Origin: Piscinibacter defluvii
GTDB taxonomy: Bacteria > Pseudomonadota > Gammaproteobacteria > Burkholderiales > Burkholderiaceae_C
Direction: 5' to 3'
Assembly (NCBI RefSeq): GCF_004011805.1
Contig: NZ_RCHJ01000024.1
Location: 43,533 to 107,532, forward strand
Length of the DNA: 64,000 nucleotides
Part shown: positions 17,086 to 25,404 of the stretch, piece after piece
How positions within the stretch are numbered: the stretch's first letter is position 1
Layout of the letters: every line of letters begins with the position of its first letter
Position numbers and translations under genes: made by a program
Notes under the pieces: model-generated
Told to the model about the DNA's origin: nothing
Databases searched by the model: none
What the model saw: the letters and a program-made list of their open reading frames with translations, nothing else

Positions 17086-18447
17086 CTATTCGTCCTGCAG
17101 TTCGCCCCACGCCGTTTCGCGGCTGGCGAGCATCGCAGCCAGCGCCACGCCGGCGGCGGCGACGAGGAGCCAGGCCGGGGCCAGCTTGCTGCCCGTCGCC
17201 TGGATCAGCCAGGTCGCGATCAGCGGCGCGGTGCCGCCGAACAGCGCGTTGGCCGAGTTGAAGGTCAGCGCGAAGCCGCTGTAGCGCACCTTGGTCGGAA
17301 AGATCTCCGACAGGAAGCACGGCAGCGTGCCGTCGTTCATCGTCAGGAGCGCGCCGAAGGCGATCTGGATTGCGACGATGCCGAGAAAGCCCGCGCCCGC
17401 GAGGCCCCGGAACAGCGGCACCGTCAGCAGCACGAACAGCACCGACGCGGCGATCAGCATCGTCCTGCGGCCCAGGCGGTCGGACAGCTTGCCCATCAGG
17501 AAGATCAGCCCGATGTACGCCGCCAGCGAGATCGTCGTCGCGAGGAACGACTCCGACTCGCCCATGCCCATCTCGGTCGAGAGGTAGGTCGGCATGTAGC
17601 TGAGGATGATGTAGAACGCGACTGCGTTGAGGCAGGTGACGCCGAATGCGATCACGATCGCGCGCCGATGCGTGCCGAGCAGTTCGCGGATCGGCGCCTT
17701 CGCGACGTGGTGCGCGCTCTCGAGCTGCTGGAACTTCGGGGTGTCTTCCAGCCGAACGCGGATGTAGCGGCCGATCAGCCCGAAGGGCGCGGCAAGCAGG
17801 AACGGCAGCCGCCAGCCCCACGAATGGAGCTGCTCGGGGGTCAGCAGTGCGTGCATCGCGGCGACCAGAAGCGAGCCGAACAGCAGGCCCGCGGCCGTGC
17901 TCGCCGGAACGATGCTGGTGTAGAAGCCGCGCCGCCCCGCGGGCGCGTATTCGGCGAGGAAGGCCGACGCACCCGCGTACTCGCCCGAGGCGGAGAAGCC
18001 CTGCACGATGCGCACCAGCAGCAGCAACGCCGGTGACCAGAGCCCGACCTGCTCGTAGCTCGGCAGCAGTGCGATCAGGAAGGTCGCCGCCGACATGATG
18101 AGGATCGACAGCGAAAGCGCAGTGCGCCGACCGATGCGGTCGCCGAGATGTCCCCAGATGACGCCGCCGATCGGACGCACGATGAACGAGACCGCGAACA
18201 CGCCGTAGGCGGCGATCAGCCCCGCCGCCGGCGAACTGCGCGGGAAGAAGACGACCGCGATCACGGTCGCGAGGTAGCCGTACGACGCGTAGTCGAACCA
18301 TTCGACGAAGTTGCCGATGAAGCTCGCGGCTGCGGCCTTGCGCAGCATGCCGGCGGCTGGTGCGCCCGCTCGCGCCGACGATTCGATCGACCGTGTTACG
18401 GGCCCAGGGGCGGCGGCGGACCGAGGTCTGCTCGTGTTCATGCTCAT
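17086..18447 (-). CDS. MFS metabolite:H+ symporter (MHS family)
   Basis: 453 residues, about 12 membrane helices, with MHS/ProP/ShiA-type signatures: GNFVEWFDYASYGYLA, the cytoplasmic loop GHLGDRIGRRTAL, and GFSASGEYAGASAFLAEYAP. Members import proline, betaine, shikimate or dicarboxylates with protons. Placed between creatinase and the ABC transporter, it probably takes up creatine or a related zwitterion (inference). GGAG precedes the ATG. Confidence 0.85.
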   Translation of the reverse strand: MSMNTSRPRSAAAPGPVTRSIESSARAGAPAAGMLRKAAAASFIGNFVEWFDYASYGYLATVIAVVFFPRSSPAAGLIAAYGVFAVSFIVRPIGGVIWGHLGDRIGRRTALSLSILIMSAATFLIALLPSYEQVGLWSPALLLLVRIVQGFSASGEYAGASAFLAEYAPAGRRGFYTSIVPASTAAGLLFGSLLVAAMHALLTPEQLHSWGWRLPFLLAAPFGLIGRYIRVRLEDTPKFQQLESAHHVAKAPIRELLGTHRRAIVIAFGVTCLNAVAFYIILSYMPTYLSTEMGMGESESFLATTISLAAYIGLIFLMGKLSDRLGRRTMLIAASVLFVLLTVPLFRGLAGAGFLGIVAIQIAFGALLTMNDGTLPCFLSEIFPTKVRYSGFALTFNSANALFGGTAPLIATWLIQATGSKLAPAWLLVAAAGVALAAMLASRETAWGELQDE

Positions 18448-18475
18448 GCGGTGTCTCCGTCCGCAATCGGCAGGA

Positions 18476-18498
18476 CGAGGGCCCGTCGCGGGCCCTCG
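18476..18498 (-). terminator. Strong intergenic hairpin after creatinase
   Basis: Perfect 10-bp stem CGAGGGCCCG/CGGGCCCTCG with loop TCG between the creatinase stop (18515) and the symporter start (18447). There is no T-tract, so it may be an attenuator or an mRNA-stabilising element that lowers expression of the downstream transporters relative to creatinase, not a full terminator. Confidence 0.45.
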
Positions 18499-18514
18499 GG
18501 CTTAGGGTCGGCTC

Positions 18515-19732
18515 TCAGGCCTTGATGATGTTGTGCTCGGGCCCGTACGGGAAACCGGTCAGGTTCCGGTTGCCGTCCTGGGTGATCACCAGGATGTCGT
18601 GCTCGCGGTAACCGCCTGCGCCGGGCTGGCCTTCGGGCAACATGATCATCGGCTCCATCGACACGACCATGTCGGGTTCGAGCACGGTGTCGATGTCCTC
18701 GCGCAGCTCCAGGCCCGCCTCGCGGCCGTAGTAGTGGCTCAGCACGCCGAACGAGTGGCCGTAGCCGAACGTGCGGTACTGAAGCACGTTGTATTCGGCA
18801 AAGATCTTGTTCAGCTCGCGCGCAATGTCGCTGCACCGTGCACCAGGCTTGAGCAGCTTCTTGCCCTCGTCGTGCACCTTGCAGTTGATCTCCCACAGCT
18901 TCAGATGCGCATCGCTGGCATGGTCGAGAAACAGCGTGCGCTCGAGCGCGGTGTAGTAGCCCGAGATCATCGAGAAGCAGTTCAGGCTCAGGATGTCGCC
19001 CTTGCGCACCTTGCGCGTGGTCACCGGGTTGTGCGCGCCGTCGGTGTTGATGCCGCTCTGGAACCAGGTCCAGGTGTCCATCAGTTCGGTGTGCGGGTAG
19101 CGCCTGGCGATCTCGCGCACCATCGCCTGGGTCGAGGCCAAGGCGACTTCGTGTTCGGGCACGCCTTCCTTGACCGCGGCCACCAGCGCCGCGCCGCCGA
19201 TATCGCAAACCTGCGCGCCGTTGGCGATGAAGTCGATCTCCGCGGCGCTCTTGACCATGCGCATCTTCATGCAGGCGGCGGCGATGTCGACGAATTCGAC
19301 GTTGGGCAATGCCTGCTCGAGCGCCTTGAGCCGCTCGATCGGCAGGTGGTCGAACTCGATGCCGACGCGGCCCTTGTTCGGGATGCATTCGGCCACGGCC
19401 TTGAAGTAGTTGCCGCGCTGCCAGTCGGTGTAGGTCAGCGCGTCGTCGGCCACGCCCTTGCGCCAGGGCTGGGCACCGTCGATGTTGGCCGCGATGACGG
19501 TGGTCTTGTCGTGCGTGACGGCCAGGCCGTAGAAGCGGCCGAACGAGCAGTACAGGAAGTCGCTGTAGTAGTTGATGTTGTGGTACGAGGTGAACAGCAC
19601 CGCGTCGATCCCGGCCGCCGCCATGTGGCTGCGCAACTTCGCAATGCGGCCGGCGTACTCGGCCGGGGCGAACGAGTTCCGGACCTTCTCGCCGTTGCGC
19701 AGGCGGATCAGGGAGGGCATGTTGTCGATCAT
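18515..19732 (-). CDS. Creatinase (creatine amidinohydrolase)
   Basis: 405 residues, the length of Pseudomonas creatinase (about 403). Hydrolyses creatine to sarcosine and urea. N-terminal creatinase domain then the pita-bread M24 fold without the metal-ligand set of the peptidases. Characteristic segments: SGINTDGAHNP (His234, equivalent to the catalytic His), TALERTLFLDHAS, FGYGHSFGVLSHYYGREAG, SMEPMIMLPEGQPGAGGYREHD. ATG 19732 is chosen because GGAG lies 7 bp upstream. Product sarcosine is the substrate of the divergent soxBDAG operon. No creatininase is present here. Confidence 0.9.
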   Translation of the reverse strand: MIDNMPSLIRLRNGEKVRNSFAPAEYAGRIAKLRSHMAAAGIDAVLFTSYHNINYYSDFLYCSFGRFYGLAVTHDKTTVIAANIDGAQPWRKGVADDALTYTDWQRGNYFKAVAECIPNKGRVGIEFDHLPIERLKALEQALPNVEFVDIAAACMKMRMVKSAAEIDFIANGAQVCDIGGAALVAAVKEGVPEHEVALASTQAMVREIARRYPHTELMDTWTWFQSGINTDGAHNPVTTRKVRKGDILSLNCFSMISGYYTALERTLFLDHASDAHLKLWEINCKVHDEGKKLLKPGARCSDIARELNKIFAEYNVLQYRTFGYGHSFGVLSHYYGREAGLELREDIDTVLEPDMVVSMEPMIMLPEGQPGAGGYREHDILVITQDGNRNLTGFPYGPEHNIIKA

Positions 19733-19802
19733 CGGTGGGCTCCAGCGTGAAATTCGATGGGGCGAATGATGATCAGTGCGGCATATCGGCGCCATTTGGC
19801 TT

Positions 19803-19819
19803 GCGACATGTAATGTCGC
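19803..19819. promoter_or_regulatory. Inverted repeat upstream of creatinase
   Basis: GCGACAT-GTA-ATGTCGC, perfect 7-bp arms, 71 bp before the creatinase start. Together with the 10-bp palindrome CCCTTAAGGG at 19889-19898, it lies between creatinase and its putative AraC-type regulator. Candidate operator for that regulator. Confidence 0.4.
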
Positions 19820-19931
19820 GTTTGCGGCAGCGCCAAGCGCGGGTTTCCCCGCGGTGTTCGGCCGTCGGGGGGCAAAACCTGAAGCTATCCCTTAAGGGTT
19901 AACACCGCACTTCGCCAGCGAGTGCGAGTGG

Positions 19932-20927
19932 CTATGCAGGCTGGCGCGCAGCGCGATCGGCTGCCGGCGTCTTGCCGAACGCTCGTCGATAGCGGGCGAT
20001 GAAATGGCTCGGCGACGTGAACCCGACCGACTGCGCCACTTCGTCCAGGCCACGGCTGCTGCGCAACATGGCCAAGCGCGCCCGTTCCAGTCGAATCTCA
20101 AGATACTTCTGCGCCGGCGACATGCCGAGCTGCCGGAGGAAGAGTCGCTCGAGAGTGCGCCGCGAAATGCCCAGGTAACCGGCGATCTCGTCCGGCTTGA
20201 GAGGCTCTTCGACGTTGCTCTCCATCATCTCGAGCGCGTCGATCAGCGGCCCGGGGACATGGCCGAATTGCTGGCGCAGCGGAACGTGCTGCCGCTCGTC
20301 GGGACTGCGCTGCTGCGACACCAGCAGGTCGGAGACCTGCGCGGCCAGTTCCCGGCTGCCCGGCGGTCGGCTCAGCAGCAAGGTCATCAGGTCAAGCGGG
20401 CTGACGCCGCCACTGCAGGTGAACCGGTCGCGGTCGATCTCGACCAGGTGATTCGTGACGATCAACTGCGGGAAGTGTTCGAGCAGTGCGTCGCGATCTT
20501 CCCAGTGGATGGTGCAGCGGTAGCCGTCGAGCAGACCGGCGCGCGCCAGATAGAAACTCCCGGTGTCCACGCCGCCCAGGGCGACACCACGCGCTTCCTG
20601 TCGACGAAGCCAGTTCGACACTTCGCCGAAGCCGCGCTTGGGGATCGGGTTGGGCCCGATGACGAATACCGCATCGAGGGGCCCGCTGTCCGCGATCGGC
20701 AGGTCCGGGAGCACGCGGATGCCGTCGCTGGACGCAATCGGTTCGAGCGCCACACCGAGGGTGACGTACTCGTAGGCCTTGCGCCCGAGCACGCCGTTGG
20801 CCAGTCGCAGCGGATCGACCACTGCAGCGAGCGCGATGAGCGAGAAGTTGGGGACCAGGAGCAATCCATAACGCTGCAACTCGGCTGCAGGCCTCCGAAG
20901 ATCCTTTGACCGATTCTTCTTCGCCAT
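19932..20927 (-). CDS. GlxA-family AraC-type transcriptional regulator
   Basis: 331 residues. An N-terminal DJ-1/PfpI-like sensor domain (LLLVPNFSLIALAAVVDPLRLAN ... within about 15-190) is followed by a C-terminal AraC HTH pair (EIAGYLGISRRTLERLF and EVAQSVGFTSPSHFIARYRRAFGKTP). Relatives such as GbdR and SouR activate catabolism of betaine, dimethylglycine and sarcosine. ATG 20927 is preceded by GGAGG. It lies between the creatinase and glyA-sox transcription units and is the obvious candidate to control both; creatine or sarcosine is the likely inducer (inference). Confidence 0.85.
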   Translation of the reverse strand: MAKKNRSKDLRRPAAELQRYGLLLVPNFSLIALAAVVDPLRLANGVLGRKAYEYVTLGVALEPIASSDGIRVLPDLPIADSGPLDAVFVIGPNPIPKRGFGEVSNWLRRQEARGVALGGVDTGSFYLARAGLLDGYRCTIHWEDRDALLEHFPQLIVTNHLVEIDRDRFTCSGGVSPLDLMTLLLSRPPGSRELAAQVSDLLVSQQRSPDERQHVPLRQQFGHVPGPLIDALEMMESNVEEPLKPDEIAGYLGISRRTLERLFLRQLGMSPAQKYLEIRLERARLAMLRSSRGLDEVAQSVGFTSPSHFIARYRRAFGKTPAADRAARQPA

Positions 20928-21131
20928 AGGGATTGGCCTCCGGAGTGACACGCGCGAGTACGGCCTTGCAACACAAGGCGGATGGTGAGGCCCGCAACCG
21001 TCGAGGGAAAACCCGGAAAGATCGCTGGCGCAAACAGAACATTGGCTGCCGCAAATGATAAAGCGCCGCCGTCACGTTGCAACGAAGATTCGGCCCGCAT
21101 CGAAGCTTCCGAACGAGCCAGGAACCACGTC
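20928..21131. promoter_or_regulatory. Divergent promoter region, regulator/glyA
   Basis: 204 bp between the regulator and glyA. Contains GCCTTG-CAACA-CAAGGC (20963-20979), a perfect 6-bp inverted repeat and possible operator. AGGA precedes the glyA ATG. I cannot place -35/-10 elements with confidence, and no glycine riboswitch fold is apparent. Confidence 0.4.
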
Positions 21132-22391
21132 ATGTTCAGCTACAGCCAGCAGACGCTCAAGAACGTCGATCCCGATTTGTGGACGGTGATCCAGCAGGAG
21201 CACCAGCGCCAGGAGCAGCATATCGAGCTGATCGCCAGCGAGAACTACACCTCGCCCGCGGTGATGGCGGCGCAGGGCTCACAACTCACCAACAAGTATG
21301 CCGAGGGCTATCCCGGCCGCCGCTACTACGGTGGTTGCGAGTACGTGGACCTGGCCGAGCAGATGGCGCTGGATCGCGTGAGGAAGCTCTTCGGTGCCGA
21401 CGTCCACGGCTGGGCCGCTAACGTCCAGCCGCACTCCGGAGCGCAGGCCAACGAGGCGGTGTTCATGGCCTTCATGAAGCCGGGCGACACCTTCATGGGT
21501 ATGAACCTGGCGGAGGGCGGCCACCTCTCGCACGGCATGGCGCTGAACATGAGCGGCAAGTGGTTCAACGTCGTTCCCTACGGGCTGAACGCGCAGGAGG
21601 AGATCGACTACGACGCGCTGGAACGCAAGGCGCACGAGTGCAAGCCCAGGATCATCATCGCCGGCGCATCGGCCTATGCGCTGCGCATCGACTTCGAGCG
21701 CTTCGCGAAGGTGGCCAGGGACGTCGGCGCCCTGCTGATGGTGGACATGGCGCACTACGCAGGGCTGATCGCCGCGGGTGAATACCCGAACCCGATCCCG
21801 CACGCCGACATCGTCACCAGCACCACGCACAAGAGCCTGCGCGGGCCGCGCGGCGGCATCATCCTGATGCGCCCGGAGCACGAGAAGGCCATCAACAGCG
21901 CGATCTTCCCCGGCCTGCAGGGAGGCCCGCTGATGCACGTGATCGCGGCCAAGGCGGTGGCGTTCGGGGAGGCGCTGACGCCCGAGTTCAAGACCTATCA
22001 GCAGCAGGTCGTGAAGAACGCCGCCGCGCTGGCCGAGACGCTGGTGCAGCGCGGCCTGCGCATCGTCAGCGGCCGTACCGAAAGCCACGTGATGCTGGTC
22101 GATCTGCGCGCCAAGCACATGACCGGCAAGGCCGCCGAGGCGCTGCTGGGCCGTGCCCACATCACCGTCAACAAGAACGCGATCCCCAACGATCCGGAGA
22201 AGCCGATGGTCACCAGCGGCGTGCGCCTGGGCTCGCCGGCGATGACGACGCGCGGGTTCAAGGAGGCCGAGGCGAGGCAGGTCGGCAACCTGATCGCCGA
22301 CCTGCTGGACAAGCCCGAGGACGAGGCCAATGTCGCCGCTGTGCGCGCCAAGGTGGCCGCGATGACGCGCGACTTTCCCGTCTACGGCTGA
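21132..22391 (+). CDS. glyA: Serine hydroxymethyltransferase
   Basis: 419 residues, full length. PLP enzyme interconverting glycine plus 5,10-methylene-THF and serine plus THF. Start [17 protein letters not shown]; signatures [49 protein letters not shown] (PLP Lys near residue 233) and [14 protein letters not shown]. First gene of the rightward operon. It joins the glycine and the methylene-THF made by sarcosine oxidase into serine, which the next gene deaminates. Confidence 0.95.
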   Translation: MFSYSQQTLKNVDPDLWTVIQQEHQRQEQHIELIASENYTSPAVMAAQGSQLTNKYAEGYPGRRYYGGCEYVDLAEQMALDRVRKLFGADVHGWAANVQPHSGAQANEAVFMAFMKPGDTFMGMNLAEGGHLSHGMALNMSGKWFNVVPYGLNAQEEIDYDALERKAHECKPRIIIAGASAYALRIDFERFAKVARDVGALLMVDMAHYAGLIAAGEYPNPIPHADIVTSTTHKSLRGPRGGIILMRPEHEKAINSAIFPGLQGGPLMHVIAAKAVAFGEALTPEFKTYQQQVVKNAAALAETLVQRGLRIVSGRTESHVMLVDLRAKHMTGKAAEALLGRAHITVNKNAIPNDPEKPMVTSGVRLGSPAMTTRGFKEAEARQVGNLIADLLDKPEDEANVAAVRAKVAAMTRDFPVYG

Positions 22392-22424
22392 AGGCCGCAG
22401 GACCTCGCCGCCGGGAAGCACGAC

Positions 22425-23816
22425 ATGGCCGTCAGCACCTTCGACCTCTTCAAGATCGGCATCGGGCCGAGCAGTTCGCACACGGTGGGCCCGATGCGTG
22501 CGGCCCGGATGTTCACACAGGGCCTCGCGCGCGAGGGCTTGCTGGCCGCCACCGCGCGCATACGCTGCGAGCTCTATGGCTCGCTCGGCGCCACCGGCAA
22601 GGGTCACGGCAGCGACAAGGCCGTGCTGCTGGGGTTGCTGGGGCACGAGCCGGACACGGTCGACATCGAGGCCATTCCCGGCCTGTTGGAGGCCGTGCGC
22701 AGCAGCCAGAGCCTTCAGCTGCCGGGCGGCGTGGCGATCGGCTTCGACGAGAAGATTGACCTCGTCTTCAAGCGCCGCGAGACCCTGCCTTTCCATGCCA
22801 ACGGGATGCGCTTCACCGCGTTAGACGCCGACGGCGGCGACGTGCAATCGCGAACGTACTACTCGGTCGGCGGTGGGTTCGTGGTCAGCGACGAGTTGGC
22901 CGCCGACGGCAGCAAGCAGCGGGCCATCGTCCCGGACTTCACCGCACTGCCGCATCCGTTCCAGAGCGGCGCCGAACTGCTGGAGCTGACACGCGTGCAG
23001 CGTTGCTCGATCGCCGAGATCATGCGGCGCAACGAGCGCCACTGGCGCAGCGACGCCGAGATCGACGCCGGCCTGCACCGCATCTGGCGCGTGATGCAGG
23101 ACTGCGTCGCCCGCGGCTGCCGTACCGATGGCACCTTGCCCGGCGGCTTCAAGGTCAGGCGCCGCGCAGCGCAGTTGATGCACGACCTGACGGCGCAGCC
23201 CGAGGCCGCGCTGCGCGATCCGCTTCAGGTGATGGACTGGGTGAACCTCTATGCCTTGGCCGTCAACGAAGAGAACGCCGCCGGCGGTCGCGTCGTCACG
23301 GCGCCGACCAACGGCGCCGCCGGCATCGTGCCCGCGGTGCTGCACTACTACACGCGCTTCGTGCCGGGTGCCAGCGACAAGGCCGTCGTCGACTTTCTGC
23401 TCACGGCCGCCGCGATCGGCATCCTCTACAAGAAGAACGCGTCGATCTCGGGCGCCGAAGTCGGCTGCCAGGGCGAAGTGGGCGTGGCCTGTTCGATGGC
23501 CGCCGGCGCGCTGTGCGCGGTGATGGGCGGCACGCCCGAGCAGGTCGAGAACGCGGCCGAGATTGGGATGGAGCACCACCTGGGGCTGACCTGCGACCCT
23601 GTCGGCGGCCTGGTGCAGATCCCCTGCATCGAGCGCAACGCGATCGCCTCGGTCAAGGCGATCAACGCCGCGCGCATGGCGCTGCGCGGCGACGGCACGC
23701 ATCACGTCAGTCTCGACAAAGTCATCAAGACCATGCGCGAGACCGGCGCCGACATGCAGACCAAGTACAAGGAAACGGCCCGCGGCGGGCTGGCGGTGAA
23801 CATCGTCGAGTGCTGA
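22425..23816 (+). CDS. sdaA: L-serine dehydratase, single-chain iron-sulfur type
   Basis: 463 residues, both SDH beta and alpha domains in one chain as in E. coli SdaA/SdaB. Converts L-serine to pyruvate and ammonia with a [4Fe-4S] cluster. Signatures: [19 protein letters not shown] at the start, [15 protein letters not shown], and the cluster-region Cys in [19 protein letters not shown] and [20 protein letters not shown] precedes the ATG. It drains serine to central metabolism. Confidence 0.95.
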   Translation: MAVSTFDLFKIGIGPSSSHTVGPMRAARMFTQGLAREGLLAATARIRCELYGSLGATGKGHGSDKAVLLGLLGHEPDTVDIEAIPGLLEAVRSSQSLQLPGGVAIGFDEKIDLVFKRRETLPFHANGMRFTALDADGGDVQSRTYYSVGGGFVVSDELAADGSKQRAIVPDFTALPHPFQSGAELLELTRVQRCSIAEIMRRNERHWRSDAEIDAGLHRIWRVMQDCVARGCRTDGTLPGGFKVRRRAAQLMHDLTAQPEAALRDPLQVMDWVNLYALAVNEENAAGGRVVTAPTNGAAGIVPAVLHYYTRFVPGASDKAVVDFLLTAAAIGILYKKNASISGAEVGCQGEVGVACSMAAGALCAVMGGTPEQVENAAEIGMEHHLGLTCDPVGGLVQIPCIERNAIASVKAINAARMALRGDGTHHVSLDKVIKTMRETGADMQTKYKETARGGLAVNIVEC

Positions 23817-23840
23817 TGCAAAGGACGACAGGAGACTGAC

Positions 23841-25085
23841 ATGCAGAAATTCTCGATCTGGTCGCTGCTGCGCAATTCGATGTCCTACCACGAGGGCTGG
23901 CAGAAGCAGTGGCGCTCGCCGGAACCCAAGCGCGAGTACGACGTGGTAGTGGTCGGAGCCGGCGGTCACGGCCTGGCCACGGCCTATTACCTGGCCAAGG
24001 AGCACGGCGTGCGCAACGTTGCGGTGGTCGAGCGCGGCTACCTCGGCGGCGGCAACACAGCGCGCAACACCACCATCGTGCGCTCCAACTACCTGTGGGA
24101 CGAATCGACGGCGCTGTACGAGAAGTCGATGAAGCTGTGGGAGGGGTTGTCGCAGGACCTCAACTACAACGTGATGTTCAGCCAGCGCGGCGTGATGAAC
24201 CTCGGCCACAGCCTGCAGGAGATGCGCGACATCGAGCGCCGCGTCACCGCGAACCGCCTCAACGGCGTCGACGGCGAAGTCATCTCGCCGGCGCAGATCA
24301 AGGAGATGATTCCCTTCATCAACCTGAACACGCGCTACCCGGTGCTCGGCGCGTCGCTGCAGCGGCGCGGCGGCGTGGCGCGCCACGACGCAGTGGCGTG
24401 GGGCTTCGCCCGCGGCGCCGACGCGCACGGCGTGGACATCATCCAGAACTGCGAGGTCACCGGGATCCGCCGCGACGGCGGCGCAGTGGTCGGCGTCGAG
24501 ACGGCCAAGGGCTTCATCAAGGCGAAGAAGGTCGCGATCGTGGCCGCAGGCCACTCCAGCGTGATCGCCGGCATGGCCGGCATCCGCCTGCCGATCGAAA
24601 GCCGGCCGCTGCAGGCGCTGGTCTCCGAGCCGCTGAAGCCGATCTTCCCGAACGTGGTGATGAGCAACGCCATCCATGCCTATATCAGCCAGTCCGACAA
24701 GGGTGACCTGGTGATCGGTGCCGGCGTCGACCAGTACGCGGGCTACGGCCAGCGCGGCAGCTACCACACGATCGAGCACACGCTGCAGGCCATCGTCGAG
24801 ATGTTTCCGCTGTTCTCGCGCGTGCGCATGAACCGGCAGTGGGGCGGCATCGTCGACATCGCGCCCGACGCCTGTCCGATCATCGGCCTCACGCCGGTCA
24901 AGGGCCTCTACATCAACTGCGGCTGGGGCACGGGCGGCTTCAAGGCCACGCCGGGCTCGGGCTGGGTCATGGCGCACACCGTGGCGCAGGACCGGCCGCA
25001 TGCGCTCAACGAAGCGCTCTGCCTGGACCGCTTCTACAACGGCCACCTGATCGACGAACACGGCGCGGCCGGCGTCGCTCATTGA
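23841..25085 (+). CDS. soxB: Sarcosine oxidase, beta subunit
   Basis: 414 residues. FAD-dependent catalytic subunit of heterotetrameric sarcosine oxidase, which oxidises sarcosine to glycine with formation of 5,10-methylene-THF and H2O2. Dinucleotide motif [19 protein letters not shown] (about 37-54); [10 protein letters not shown] holds His182, at the place where the family attaches FMN covalently; C-terminal [22 protein letters not shown] precedes the ATG. Followed by soxD, soxA and soxG. Confidence 0.95.
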   Translation: MQKFSIWSLLRNSMSYHEGWQKQWRSPEPKREYDVVVVGAGGHGLATAYYLAKEHGVRNVAVVERGYLGGGNTARNTTIVRSNYLWDESTALYEKSMKLWEGLSQDLNYNVMFSQRGVMNLGHSLQEMRDIERRVTANRLNGVDGEVISPAQIKEMIPFINLNTRYPVLGASLQRRGGVARHDAVAWGFARGADAHGVDIIQNCEVTGIRRDGGAVVGVETAKGFIKAKKVAIVAAGHSSVIAGMAGIRLPIESRPLQALVSEPLKPIFPNVVMSNAIHAYISQSDKGDLVIGAGVDQYAGYGQRGSYHTIEHTLQAIVEMFPLFSRVRMNRQWGGIVDIAPDACPIIGLTPVKGLYINCGWGTGGFKATPGSGWVMAHTVAQDRPHALNEALCLDRFYNGHLIDEHGAAGVAH

Positions 25086-25095
25086 GGAGAAGACC

Positions 25096-25404
25096 ATGCT
25101 GCAGATCAACTGCCCCTGGTGCGGCACGCGCGCCGAATCCGAATTCACCTGCGGCGGCGAGGGCGGCATCGTCCGGCCCGTGGCCTCCGAGACCCTGACC
25201 GACGCGCAGTGGGGCGACTATGTGTTCATGCGCAAGAACCCCAAGGGCGTGCATCACGAGCAGTGGCGCCACTCGAGCGGTTGCGGCCGCTGGTTCAACG
25301 CGCTGCGCGACACCGTGAGCTACCGCTTCGAGGCGGTATGGAAGATCGGCGAGCCGCCGCCGCCCGAGGCGGCCGGCCACGTGCGCGGCGGAGGTGTGGC
25401 ATGA
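25096..25404 (+). CDS. soxD: Sarcosine oxidase, delta subunit
   Basis: 102 residues. Zinc-binding small subunit of the heterotetramer; ligands visible as Cys6, Cys9, His59 and Cys63 (CPWC and HSSGC). AGGAG precedes the ATG, and the stop overlaps the soxA start (ATGA). Confidence 0.93.
   Translation: MLQINCPWCGTRAESEFTCGGEGGIVRPVASETLTDAQWGDYVFMRKNPKGVHHEQWRHSSGCGRWFNALRDTVSYRFEAVWKIGEPPPPEAAGHVRGGGVA

Noticed and set aside
22821..25169. 782-residue leftward open frame opposite sdaA and soxB
   Set aside because: It is antisense to two clearly homologous genes and is rich in Arg/His/Asp/Val, as expected from the complement of high-GC coding DNA.
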